A stretch of 64,000 bases of DNA from Holtiella tumoricola (GTDB lineage Bacteria > Bacillota > Clostridia > Lachnospirales > Cellulosilyticaceae): contig NZ_JAQIFT010000058.1 in the NCBI RefSeq assembly GCF_027857615.1, positions 36,653-100,652 on the forward strand. The letters are read 5' to 3'. Below, piece by piece: positions 44,887-52,141 of the stretch. The first letter of the stretch is position 1; each line of letters begins with the position of its first letter. Made by a program: the position numbers and the translations under genes. Below the pieces are notes generated by a model. The model saw only the letters and a list, made by a program, of their open reading frames with translations. It was not told where the DNA came from and ran no database searches.

Positions 44887-45567
44887 ATGAAGCAACTTTT
44901 AAAGCAAGATAAACTGGCAGAGTCTTTTAGTATTGCCATGCTCCTTGCACTTGTAGGCGGTTATTTAGATATTTATTCTTATTTAGCAAGGGGCAAAGTT
45001 TTTGCCAATACACAGACAGGCAATTTAGTTTTGTTAGGATATAATATTGCTCAAGGTAATTTGGAAAAAATACTTTATTATATCTTACCTATTTCATCTT
45101 TTGTAGGGGGAATTTGGCTTGCCAAAATTATAGAGTACAAAATGAAGGAAGGGAAGTACTTTGACTGGTTACACTTTTTACTAGGTATTGAGATAGTAGT
45201 GTTATTTATCGTTATGTTTATTCCAGAGGGGAAACTTAATGTCATTGCTAATATTATGGTTTCTTTTGTATGTGCCTTACAAGTACAAGGCTTTCGTAAG
45301 GTCAATGGCAACTCTTATTCAACAGTGATGTTTACAGGTAACTTAAAAAACGTGGCAGAGCGCTTTTCACATTATTCTATAACTAAAGAATCGGATGCAT
45401 TAGAAAATGGAATGATCTATTTAGGGATTACCCTTATGTTCGTAATAGGAGGATGGTTGGGGGCTTTAATAACAATGGAATATGAAGCCAAAGCTGTGGG
45501 CCTTGTAAATATTGTGTTAGGACTAGTTTTTATTTTATTGTATATAGAAAAAAGAAGAGATATTTAA
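44887..45567 (+). CDS. YoaK/DUF1275 family membrane protein
   Basis: A 226-residue protein with about six transmembrane helices. The opening ALVGGYLDIYSYLARGKVFANTQTGNLVLLG is the diagnostic DUF1275 (YoaK) pattern, and VNGNSYSTVMFTGNLKN repeats the TGN-type motif in the second half. Its function is unknown. It is monocistronic as far as can be seen. Confidence 0.85.
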   Translation: MKQLLKQDKLAESFSIAMLLALVGGYLDIYSYLARGKVFANTQTGNLVLLGYNIAQGNLEKILYYILPISSFVGGIWLAKIIEYKMKEGKYFDWLHFLLGIEIVVLFIVMFIPEGKLNVIANIMVSFVCALQVQGFRKVNGNSYSTVMFTGNLKNVAERFSHYSITKESDALENGMIYLGITLMFVIGGWLGALITMEYEAKAVGLVNIVLGLVFILLYIEKRRDI

Positions 45568-45697
45568 TCTATTTAGTAGGATTAAAGATAGGTAAAAAAG
45601 TACATGAAAAGGATAAGATAGGACATGTTGATAGGAGATAGAATTCGGTATAATTGAGGTATAGCAAAATCACTCTACTAAAAAGGATGATCAAGAT

Positions 45698-48556
45698 ATG
45701 AAAGCATATAATGAACTGATGAAGTACAGAGAAGATTATACCGGGCATTATTGGAATCAAATGGTTGAGGTGAATAACCCAGCTCTAGATGGACGTACAA
45801 GTTATTGGGAAGACCGTATTTTACAACAAATACGTTTTGCCATGGCATGTTCATTAGCACAAGAGGGCACAGATCATGCTCTTATTGAAAATGTTAGTGA
45901 GAAAGTCCTAAACCTTAAAAAGACACAAGGTTATATTACAAAAGAGCAAGTATTAGAATTTGAGCAAGAAATGATGAGTTTAAGTGAGAAAATGAAGGCT
46001 TATACGGTACACTGTGTGGCACATGCTCATATTGATATGAACTGGATGTGGGGATGGCATGAGACTGTGTCAGTAACCATTGATACTTTTAGAACCATGC
46101 TGAATCTCTTAGGTGAATATAAAGATTTTACCTATTCTCAATCACAGGCATCTACTTATCAAATCATTGAGAACTATTGTCCAGAGATGATTGAAGAAAT
46201 CAAGCAATATGTACATGAGGGCAGATGGGAACTAGCTGCTTCTACATGGGTTGAAAATGATCGTAATATGTCTAGTGGGGAAAGCTTTGCAAGACATATT
46301 CTTTATACTAAAAACTACTTATCCAAACTTTTTGATATAGATGTAGATACATTACAATTAGATTTTGAGCCAGATTGCTTTGGACATTCAGCCCATATTC
46401 CAGAAATTTTAGCAAATGGTGGGGTTAAATACTATTATCACTGTAGAGGTTTAGAAGGTCATAGTTTATACAAATGGCAATCTCCGTCAGGCGCAAGTCT
46501 TTTAGCTTATAGGGAACCTATTTGGTATGCGAATTCTATTACAGGCAATTCTTTTAGTCATATTCCAGAAATCTGTAATCCATTTGGGGTTAAAGATGGT
46601 CTGTATGTTTATGGTGTAGGTGACCATGGGGGCGGACCAACAAGAAGAGATATTGAAAAACTTCAAGATATGAATACTTGGCCAATTTATCCAACTTTAA
46701 AATTCAGTACCTATCATAATTATTTTAAAGCTGTGGAACATGCAAAAGACACATTACCTGTTGTGGATCATGAATTAAACTTTACACTTACAGGATGTTT
46801 TACATCTTCTTCACGTATAAAAATGGCAAACCGCTATAGTGAAAATGTACTTGTAGATTCAGAATATATCAATAGTATGACACATGCTTTATTAGGCAGA
46901 CCGTACTCTAATAAAGGTTTTGAAGATGCTTGGCAAAAAACACTCTTTAACCAATTCCACGATATCTTACCAGGATGTGGTATCAACTTTACAAGAGAAT
47001 ATGCATTAGGCAAATTCCAAGACATTATGGCTGGAGCAAATACCATAAGAAAACTGGAGTTAGAAAATCTAGTTAGACAAATTGATACAACAGAGATTAC
47101 AAGTAAGTTGAGCCATGAAGTAGAAACAGCAGAAGGTGCTGGAGTTGGTGTACATACAAGACGTATGATTGGTAAAGAAGGCGTATCCTTTAACTTAGGC
47201 CTTTCACAAAATGCCAGATATGGCGGTGCAACAAGACTTTATACTTTATTCAATCATACAGCTTATACAGCTATGCGTTATGTAGAAGTGATGATATGGG
47301 ACTACAAAGAAGACTTGAATCAGTTAGCAGTATACAACTCAAAAGGAGAAGCACTTAACTTCGAAAAGCAAGAAGATGGATATAATCAATATTGGGGCCA
47401 TTGGTATACTAGACTTTTAGTAGAAGTGGCACTTCCAAGCTATGGTTATGAGACCATTTTAGTGACACAAAAAGAAGACATGAGTCATTCATCAGCCTTT
47501 GCAAAAGATTCTCGTGTGAACACTTATATGGATTATACATTAGAAAATGATTATGTAAGAGCAACTTTTGATCCTACAACACTAGATATGACTTCACTCT
47601 TTGATAAAGTAAGAGAAGAAGAAATGCTAGAAGAGGGAAAAGGTGCAGGCTTCCACTATATTAAAGAAGATGGTAAAGAAGCCAATGCGTGGATTGTTGG
47701 GCGCTATGTAGCCATAGATGATGTAAAAAGAGAATGTATTGATATTAAGAAACATAAGGGGGCAACCGCTGAGAGTCTAAGCTATACAATGAAACTTGCT
47801 CATTCTACACTTAAGGTGACAGCAACCCTTTACAAAGGCAAACATTCAGTGGAATATCATGTAGAGACTATGTGGAATGAAATAGGCGATACTACCTATA
47901 CACCACAACTTAATTTCCAAGCGCACTTAAAACAACATACAGGAGAATTTATCTATGACGTGCCAATGGGCGAAGTGACTCGCTTGCCACTTGTAGAAGA
48001 TGTACCAGCAAGTAGCTTTGGATGGGCACATTGTCAGTCTAACTATGGACTTTATTTAACAAGTGAATCTAAATATGGCTATAGAGGACTTCAAAATAGT
48101 TTAGCGCTTTCACTTCTTAGAAGCAGTCATCATCCAGATACACATCCTGAAAATGGTACACATAGCTTTGACTTTGTAATAGGTGTAGGTAGAGTTGAAG
48201 AAGCTAGACAAGAAGCCGCACTCCTTAACCACCAAGTGGATGTCATTGGTTGTAAACCAAATCAAGAAGGAAGTTTGCCACAAACCATGTCATTCCTTAA
48301 AGTAGAAGGAGAAGGGATTATCGTTGATACTATTAAGAAGGCAGAGGGCTTAGATCAAGCATGGATTGTACGCTACCATGAAGTAAATGGCTTAGAGACA
48401 ACTGTTGCATGCCAATTTGCAAGAGAAATTGAGACAGCCTACCCAGTTGATTTCTTAGAAAGACAAGTAGGGGAAGAGCTTACAGTAGAAGGAAACTGTG
48501 TAAGTAGTCTCATTGCACCTTACAGTATTCAAACTTTATATATTAAAGCTAAATAA
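45698..48556 (+). CDS. GH38 alpha-mannosidase
   Basis: A 952-residue glycoside hydrolase family 38 enzyme removing alpha-linked mannose. The zinc/catalytic motif HAHIDMNWMW has H111 and D113 as likely zinc ligands. The likely nucleophile is D226 in LDFEPDCFGHSAHIPEI, preceded by ELAASTWVENDRNMSSGES. The FNQFHDILPGCG motif carries the later zinc histidine. The beta-rich C-terminal half follows as in the family. There is no signal peptide, so the enzyme is cytosolic and must act on imported mannosides. No mannoside transporter or kinase is adjacent. AAAGGA lies before the ATG. Confidence 0.92.
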   Translation: MKAYNELMKYREDYTGHYWNQMVEVNNPALDGRTSYWEDRILQQIRFAMACSLAQEGTDHALIENVSEKVLNLKKTQGYITKEQVLEFEQEMMSLSEKMKAYTVHCVAHAHIDMNWMWGWHETVSVTIDTFRTMLNLLGEYKDFTYSQSQASTYQIIENYCPEMIEEIKQYVHEGRWELAASTWVENDRNMSSGESFARHILYTKNYLSKLFDIDVDTLQLDFEPDCFGHSAHIPEILANGGVKYYYHCRGLEGHSLYKWQSPSGASLLAYREPIWYANSITGNSFSHIPEICNPFGVKDGLYVYGVGDHGGGPTRRDIEKLQDMNTWPIYPTLKFSTYHNYFKAVEHAKDTLPVVDHELNFTLTGCFTSSSRIKMANRYSENVLVDSEYINSMTHALLGRPYSNKGFEDAWQKTLFNQFHDILPGCGINFTREYALGKFQDIMAGANTIRKLELENLVRQIDTTEITSKLSHEVETAEGAGVGVHTRRMIGKEGVSFNLGLSQNARYGGATRLYTLFNHTAYTAMRYVEVMIWDYKEDLNQLAVYNSKGEALNFEKQEDGYNQYWGHWYTRLLVEVALPSYGYETILVTQKEDMSHSSAFAKDSRVNTYMDYTLENDYVRATFDPTTLDMTSLFDKVREEEMLEEGKGAGFHYIKEDGKEANAWIVGRYVAIDDVKRECIDIKKHKGATAESLSYTMKLAHSTLKVTATLYKGKHSVEYHVETMWNEIGDTTYTPQLNFQAHLKQHTGEFIYDVPMGEVTRLPLVEDVPASSFGWAHCQSNYGLYLTSESKYGYRGLQNSLALSLLRSSHHPDTHPENGTHSFDFVIGVGRVEEARQEAALLNHQVDVIGCKPNQEGSLPQTMSFLKVEGEGIIVDTIKKAEGLDQAWIVRYHEVNGLETTVACQFAREIETAYPVDFLERQVGEELTVEGNCVSSLIAPYSIQTLYIKAK

Positions 48557-48579
48557 AATTTCCAAGGATTTAAAAATAG

Positions 48580-48622
48580 AACCTCTAGAATAGATAGTGA
48601 AAATCTATTCTAGAGGTTTTTT
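48580..48622 (+). terminator. Rho-independent terminator after the GH38 gene
   Basis: AACCTCTAGAATAGAT pairs with ATCTATTCTAGAGGTT, followed by T residues. Confidence 0.92.
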
Positions 48623-48633
48623 ATACAGATAAA

Positions 48634-48789
48634 TGCTTCAATCTTCTAATAGATGAAGAAGTACTAGAAGGAGCGTATATAGGATGCCACCCATGTATAA
48701 ATACTTCTAGCCTAAAAATCAGTACAAGAGATATCCTTGAGAAGTTTATTCCTTATACGGGGCACAACGTTCAATATGTGAAGCTCTAA
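48634..48789 (+). pseudogene. Remnant of a YbaK/ProX-type aminoacyl-tRNA deacylase gene
   Basis: A frame with no start codon runs from 48634 to TAA at 48787-48789. Its translation contains NLLIDEEVLEGAYIGCHPCI then NTSSLKI and a closing GHNVQYVKL. This matches the C-terminal part of YbaK/PrdX-type deacylases (pattern VDexxLe...HPxxNTxTxxI...GHexxxxxL). The N-terminal two thirds, including the catalytic lysine region, are gone, and the 5' end runs straight into the GH38 terminator. It is a 3' gene fragment left by deletion. The rest of the spacer up to 48912 shows nothing I recognise. Confidence 0.6.
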
Positions 48790-48912
48790 ATTTTATGTGG
48801 ATGGCGAAAGGATTAAAGTTTGATAACAAAAACATATAAAGCCAAAGTGAAAAAGAGAATAATATTAAAAACAGAATAATCTAACTAAGATGTAAAATTT
48901 AAGTAAATATTC

Positions 48913-48988
48913 TTGACAATCTATCTATTTTGCTTTAAGATGAAAAACTAAAAAGCCGATGAAGTCTTTTGACTCATCGGCTTTTTTA
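48913..48988 (+). promoter_or_regulatory. Promoter directly followed by a terminator hairpin (leader attenuator?)
   Basis: TTGACA (48913-48918), a 17-nt spacer and TAAGAT (48936-48941) predict a start near 48948. A strong hairpin begins at once: AAAAGCCGATGA-GTC (48951-48966) with GACTCATCGGCTTTT (48971-48985), then TTAA. The OppD-like gene starts 17-20 nt later, so transcription into it must pass this terminator. Confidence 0.6.
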
Positions 48989-49005
48989 ATTTGGAAGAAA
49001 GGTAG

Positions 49006-49977
49006 GTGAAGGATGTGCCTAATATTATATCGATTCAACATTTAAAGGTTAGATTAATGTCTACAGGTGGCATAGTACATGCCGTGCGTGATATTAATTT
49101 AGAAATTAAATCAGGAGAAATTCATGGGATTCTAGGTGAAAGTGGTTGTGGTAAGACAATGACAGCTAAATCTATTCTCAGGTTATATGATGAAGAAAAA
49201 TTAATTTATGATGGAAATATTATCTTCAATGGAGAAAAAGATATATTAAGTATGAATAAAAAAGAACTAGAAAACTTAAGAAGTAAGGAAATAGGAATGA
49301 TTTTTCAAGAGCCTATTACCACACTTAATCCACTGATTACAATAGGTAATCAGCTCAGTGAAGTTCTACGTATCCATCTTAAAATGACAAAGAGAGATGC
49401 AAAAGCAAGAACCATTGAATTGTTAAAAAATATGAGCGTATCGCCAGCTGAGGATAGATATAATCAGTATCCTTTTGAATTAAGCGGAGAGTTATTGCAA
49501 AGGGTGATTATGGCAATGGCAATTGCGTGTAATCCAAAGCTTATTATAGCAGATGAGCCAACAATAAATCTTGGTGGAAGCATGCAGACACAAGTGCTGC
49601 AAATGATTCAAGATTTACGTTGCAACGAGAATATGGCATTTATGATTATTACCAAATATTTTGATGTAATTAATGAAGTATGTGATACAGTGTCTATTAT
49701 GTATGCAGGGAAAATTGTTGAATCAGGTAGTGTAAGAGAAGTGTTACATTCACCTAAGCATCCTTATACACAAGAACTGATTGAAAAAAGCAAAATAGCA
49801 GAGAATAGTGATGAAAAAGGAGTAGCAAAGACAGATAGCATTAAACCTGATTCACATAAACATATAGAAGGGTGTCCCTATGCTTTAAAATGCAAATATG
49901 TAAGGGGAGAATGTCATAGTAACTTACCAGATAAAATACGTGTTTCAAAGTCACATATATATAACTGTTTTAAATAA
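49006..49977 (+). CDS. Orphan OppD/DppD-like ABC ATPase with damaged motifs
   Basis: A 323-residue protein of the oligopeptide-transporter ATPase type, with the family's C-terminal cysteine region (CPYALKCKYVRGEC). Walker A (GESGCGKT, residues 44-51), the Q loop (MIFQEPITTLNPL) and Walker B (LIIADEP) are intact. Three other motifs depart from the family: the signature is LSGELLQR with E162 in place of the second glycine, the D loop is INLGG instead of TALDV, and the switch region is ITKYFD with K217 where histidine is expected. No permease, binding protein or OppF is nearby. It may be inactive or regulatory. Two GTG codons (49006, 49015) are possible starts. Confidence 0.75.
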   Translation: MKDVPNIISIQHLKVRLMSTGGIVHAVRDINLEIKSGEIHGILGESGCGKTMTAKSILRLYDEEKLIYDGNIIFNGEKDILSMNKKELENLRSKEIGMIFQEPITTLNPLITIGNQLSEVLRIHLKMTKRDAKARTIELLKNMSVSPAEDRYNQYPFELSGELLQRVIMAMAIACNPKLIIADEPTINLGGSMQTQVLQMIQDLRCNENMAFMIITKYFDVINEVCDTVSIMYAGKIVESGSVREVLHSPKHPYTQELIEKSKIAENSDEKGVAKTDSIKPDSHKHIEGCPYALKCKYVRGECHSNLPDKIRVSKSHIYNCFK

Positions 49978-49986
49978 TACAATATA

Positions 49987-50035
49987 GGACACACCTTAGT
50001 AGGGCTTAAGAAGTTACCAATAGGTGTGTCTTTTA
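49987..50035 (+). terminator. Rho-independent terminator
   Basis: GACACACCTT pairs with AGGTGTGTC (loop about 25 nt with weak inner pairing), followed by TTTTAT. Confidence 0.75.
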
Positions 50036-50051
50036 TATGAAATCATAAAAA

Positions 50052-50192
50052 TATAAAATGACATATTAAATAAATTGATATAGATATTTATAAAATGAAA
50101 TATTAAATAAATGGACAGATGGATTTGTAAAAGAGAAATTAAATAAATTAATATTAAAATTGATAAAATGAAGTATAGATACGTATGATATT
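50052..50192. repeat. Degenerate 37-bp tandem repeats (about four units)
   Basis: Units 50052-50088 and 50089-50125 are both 37 bp and share TATAAAATGAxATATTAAAT as their first 20 positions. A 35-bp unit (50126-50160) and a partial one (50161-50192) are more diverged. The array fills the spacer ahead of the DUF2089 operon and has no coding frame. Confidence 0.65.
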
Positions 50193-50283
50193 AATATTTT
50201 TAATTTTAAATATAAAAAAATTAAAATATCACTTTACAAAATGAGTAGTTCTGAATATAATGAATTTAGAAAGAGGTGAATGA

Positions 50284-50646
50284 ATGCACAATATAATTAG
50301 CCAGTGTCCTGTATGTTCACATCAACTCATAGCACAACGTTTGAAATGCCAACATTGTGATACTAGTATCGAGAATAATTTTAAGCTTTCAAGGTTTGAT
50401 TATTTATCAGTAGAGCAACTTTATTTCATTGAGACTTTTATTAGATGTAGAGGAAGTATTAAAGAGGTAGAGAAGGAACTAGGGATTTCTTACCCCACAG
50501 TAAGAGCGAAGTTAGATGAAGTGATTATAAGTTTAGGATTTACACCTAAAGAAGGGAAGCAGTCTAAAGCAAACAGTGATATTTTAGATGCTTTAGAAAA
50601 AGGTGAGATTTCAGCAGATGATGCAATTAAGGAATTAAAAAAATAG
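50284..50646 (+). CDS. DUF2089 family regulator
   Basis: A 120-residue protein. C8, C11, C22 and C25 (CPVC ... CQHC) form a zinc ribbon. The next part, LSRFDYLSVEQLYFIETFI then EKELGISYPTVRAKLDEVI, is the DUF2089 helix-turn-helix. The last 20 residues (ILDALEKGEISADDAIKELK) resemble the SHOCT-like helical pair found at the start of the next gene product. Such proteins are taken to be DNA-binding regulators of the adjacent operon. AGAGGTG lies before the ATG. It is the first of three close genes. Confidence 0.8.
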   Translation: MHNIISQCPVCSHQLIAQRLKCQHCDTSIENNFKLSRFDYLSVEQLYFIETFIRCRGSIKEVEKELGISYPTVRAKLDEVIISLGFTPKEGKQSKANSDILDALEKGEISADDAIKELKK

Positions 50647-50666
50647 GGATTTGGGAGGAATATATA

Positions 50667-51044
50667 ATGAATGAAGAAGTATTACGTATATTAAAAATGG
50701 TAGAAGAAGGTAAGATTTCAGCAGATAAGGCAAAGGAATTAATGGAAGCTTTTAATAGTTCTAATGTACCAGCAGTAAGTACCAAAAAGTATGAAGATAA
50801 ATTTTTAAGAATCAAAGTATTTAGTGCTGATGGGGATAAAGTTAATGTACAATTACCAGTTAAAGTGATTAAAGAAATTCTAAAAGTTTCAGGGACACTT
50901 CCTATAACGAAGGGGAAATTACAAGGTGTTAATGTAGAAGAACTTGTAGAAACTGTTGTTGCTTGCTTAGATAGTGAAGTAATGGGTGAGATTGTAAGTG
51001 TAGATTCAGCAGATGGAGATACAGTTAGAATTGTTATTGAGTAG
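50667..51044 (+). CDS. SHOCT-like domain protein
   Basis: A 125-residue protein. Residues 1-30 (LRILKMVEEGKISADKAKEL) form the SHOCT-like helical hairpin also seen in YvlB/LiaX-type envelope-stress proteins. The middle part has a beta-rich stretch FLRIKVFSADGDKVNVQLPV, and the end repeats that pattern as VDSADGDTVRIVIE. GGGAGGAA precedes the ATG. It lies 20 bp behind the DUF2089 gene and 8 bp before the third gene. A role in envelope stress sensing is inferred from the family only. Confidence 0.7.
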   Translation: MNEEVLRILKMVEEGKISADKAKELMEAFNSSNVPAVSTKKYEDKFLRIKVFSADGDKVNVQLPVKVIKEILKVSGTLPITKGKLQGVNVEELVETVVACLDSEVMGEIVSVDSADGDTVRIVIE

Positions 51045-51052
51045 GTGAAACT

Positions 51053-51292
51053 ATGCGAATCATTATTAAGACAGAGGGACGTAGATTCTTTATTCCTGTT
51101 CCACTTTGCTTAAGCGGAGTAGGTGTAAGAGCTGCTATGAGGTTTGCTGTGAAGGAGCAATTATCTAAGGAGCAAAAGAAATCTATTTTGCAATGTTGTA
51201 AAGTAATAAAAAAATCATTAAAGGGTTATAAAGGACTTCATCTTGTAGATGTACAAAGTGCAGATGGAGATGAAGTGAAGATTATCGTATAA
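51053..51292 (+). CDS. Small protein with ADGD motif
   Basis: A 79-residue protein I cannot place in a named family. Its start (MRIIIKTEGRRFFIPVPLCL) is beta-like, the middle is basic and helical, and its end (VDVQSADGDEVKIIV) repeats the ADGDxVxI motif of the preceding protein, so the two may interact or share a fold. GTAGGTGAAAC gives the ribosome site. It closes the three-gene operon before a large terminator. Confidence 0.65.
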   Translation: MRIIIKTEGRRFFIPVPLCLSGVGVRAAMRFAVKEQLSKEQKKSILQCCKVIKKSLKGYKGLHLVDVQSADGDEVKIIV

Positions 51293-51362
51293 ACACAACA
51301 AGCCAACCGAAATTAGCCTCCCCCTTAAAATGGGCTGACTTCGGTTGGCTCGTTGTGTTTGT
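51291..51362 (+). terminator. Large terminator hairpin of the DUF2089 operon
   Basis: AAACACAAC-AGCCAACCGAA pairs with TTCGGTTGGCT-GTTGTGTTT across about 28 nt that contain further AGCC/GGCT pairing. Confidence 0.7.
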
Positions 51363-51424
51363 GGCAATATGATTTATTGACTAAAGAGTAAAGCACGGGT
51401 TCAGTACGATAGAATCATTCATAT

Positions 51425-51769
51425 AAAGGTGAGAGTATGAACTATTTGTGTTGGTGTGTATAACAGAGGTTCCGTTGGTGAAAGAGCTATTATTATAGTT
51501 ATCACTGCAGGTTGTCTGGGTAACTAACCGTAAGCAAAGAGATCTGAATCATACCTTTAGATGAAGTGTGTTATAGCATTGAACATGGCTTTAAGAAAAG
51601 TGTCAATAGATATGTAACTAAATGAGAAGACTGCCACGGTCAACCCATTTAGTGCCTAAGAATAAGTTTAAATGTCCTTAGAAGGGGGAGACTAAAACTT
51701 TTCAAACTTCTTCTTAGTGGTTTAGATAAGACCATGTGCCTAGGATGGTGATTTCATCTAAACTTTTAT
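51425..51769 (+). ncRNA. Candidate structured non-coding RNA
   Basis: About 340 nt without a reading frame but with clear helices. A long-range pair links AAAG...GTATGA (51425-51440) with TCATACCTTT (51549-51558). Local hairpins include AGCTAT/ATAGTT (51485-51500) and CTAAATG/CATTTAG around 51618-51652. A CTAAG/CTTAG pair follows, and the final hairpin GTTTAGAT...ACCAT/ATGGT...ATCTAAAC (51720-51763) ends in TTTTAT like a terminator. Base composition is less AT-rich than the flanking spacer. It is not a form of tmRNA, RNase P or T-box that I recognise. Parts of 51525-51600 recall domain I of bacterial group II introns, but no reverse transcriptase or domain V is present. The strand is chosen from the terminal T-run. 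Confidence 0.4.
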
Positions 51770-52080
51770 ATTAGATTTTGTTGTAATGTAGTGACTATAG
51801 TAAAGTTATACACCTGAGTAAAGTGTAAATACAATTGACATTATTCACAAAAACAAAAAGAGGTTTCAAGGTGAAATAGGAGTGATTTTAATTGATTTTA
51901 TCTCTAAATGAAAAAAGTGAATTTCTAGGAAAAGAGCTATTTTGTTGTTAAAATATCTAAAATAAAAAAGCAAAAATAGACAAGTTATACAAGTAAATAA
52001 AGCAAAAATGAAAAAAGCTAATTAGTAGATTTAACTAAGTTAAAGTAGAAAATGAAGAAAAATATAAAATAAAAAGATAA
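51770..52080. other. AT-rich spacer with no recognised feature
   Basis: A/T-rich, purine-heavy sequence with short A-tracts; I see no gene, RNA or repeat in it. Confidence 0.6.
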
Positions 52081-52133
52081 AAAAATAAAATGTAGCGCCT
52101 CAAGTAAAAAGTGTAGGGCTACATTTTATTTTT
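52081..52133. terminator. Bidirectional terminator after the arylsulfotransferase
   Basis: AAAAATAAAATGTAGC (52081-52096) pairs with GCTACATTTTATTTTT (52118-52133), with T-runs in both directions. Confidence 0.88.
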
Positions 52134-52141
52134 TACAGTGA

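Noticed and set aside
50052..50192. A CRISPR-like array
   Set aside because: Units are contiguous and degenerate with no conserved repeat/unique spacer alternation, and no cas genes are present.
51425..51769. tmRNA, RNase P RNA, 6S RNA or a T-box leader
   Set aside because: None of the characteristic conserved segments (for example the T-box sequence, or the RNase P core) could be read.
51425..51769. A complete group II intron
   Set aside because: Only loose resemblance to domain I; no domain V hairpin and no reverse transcriptase frame.
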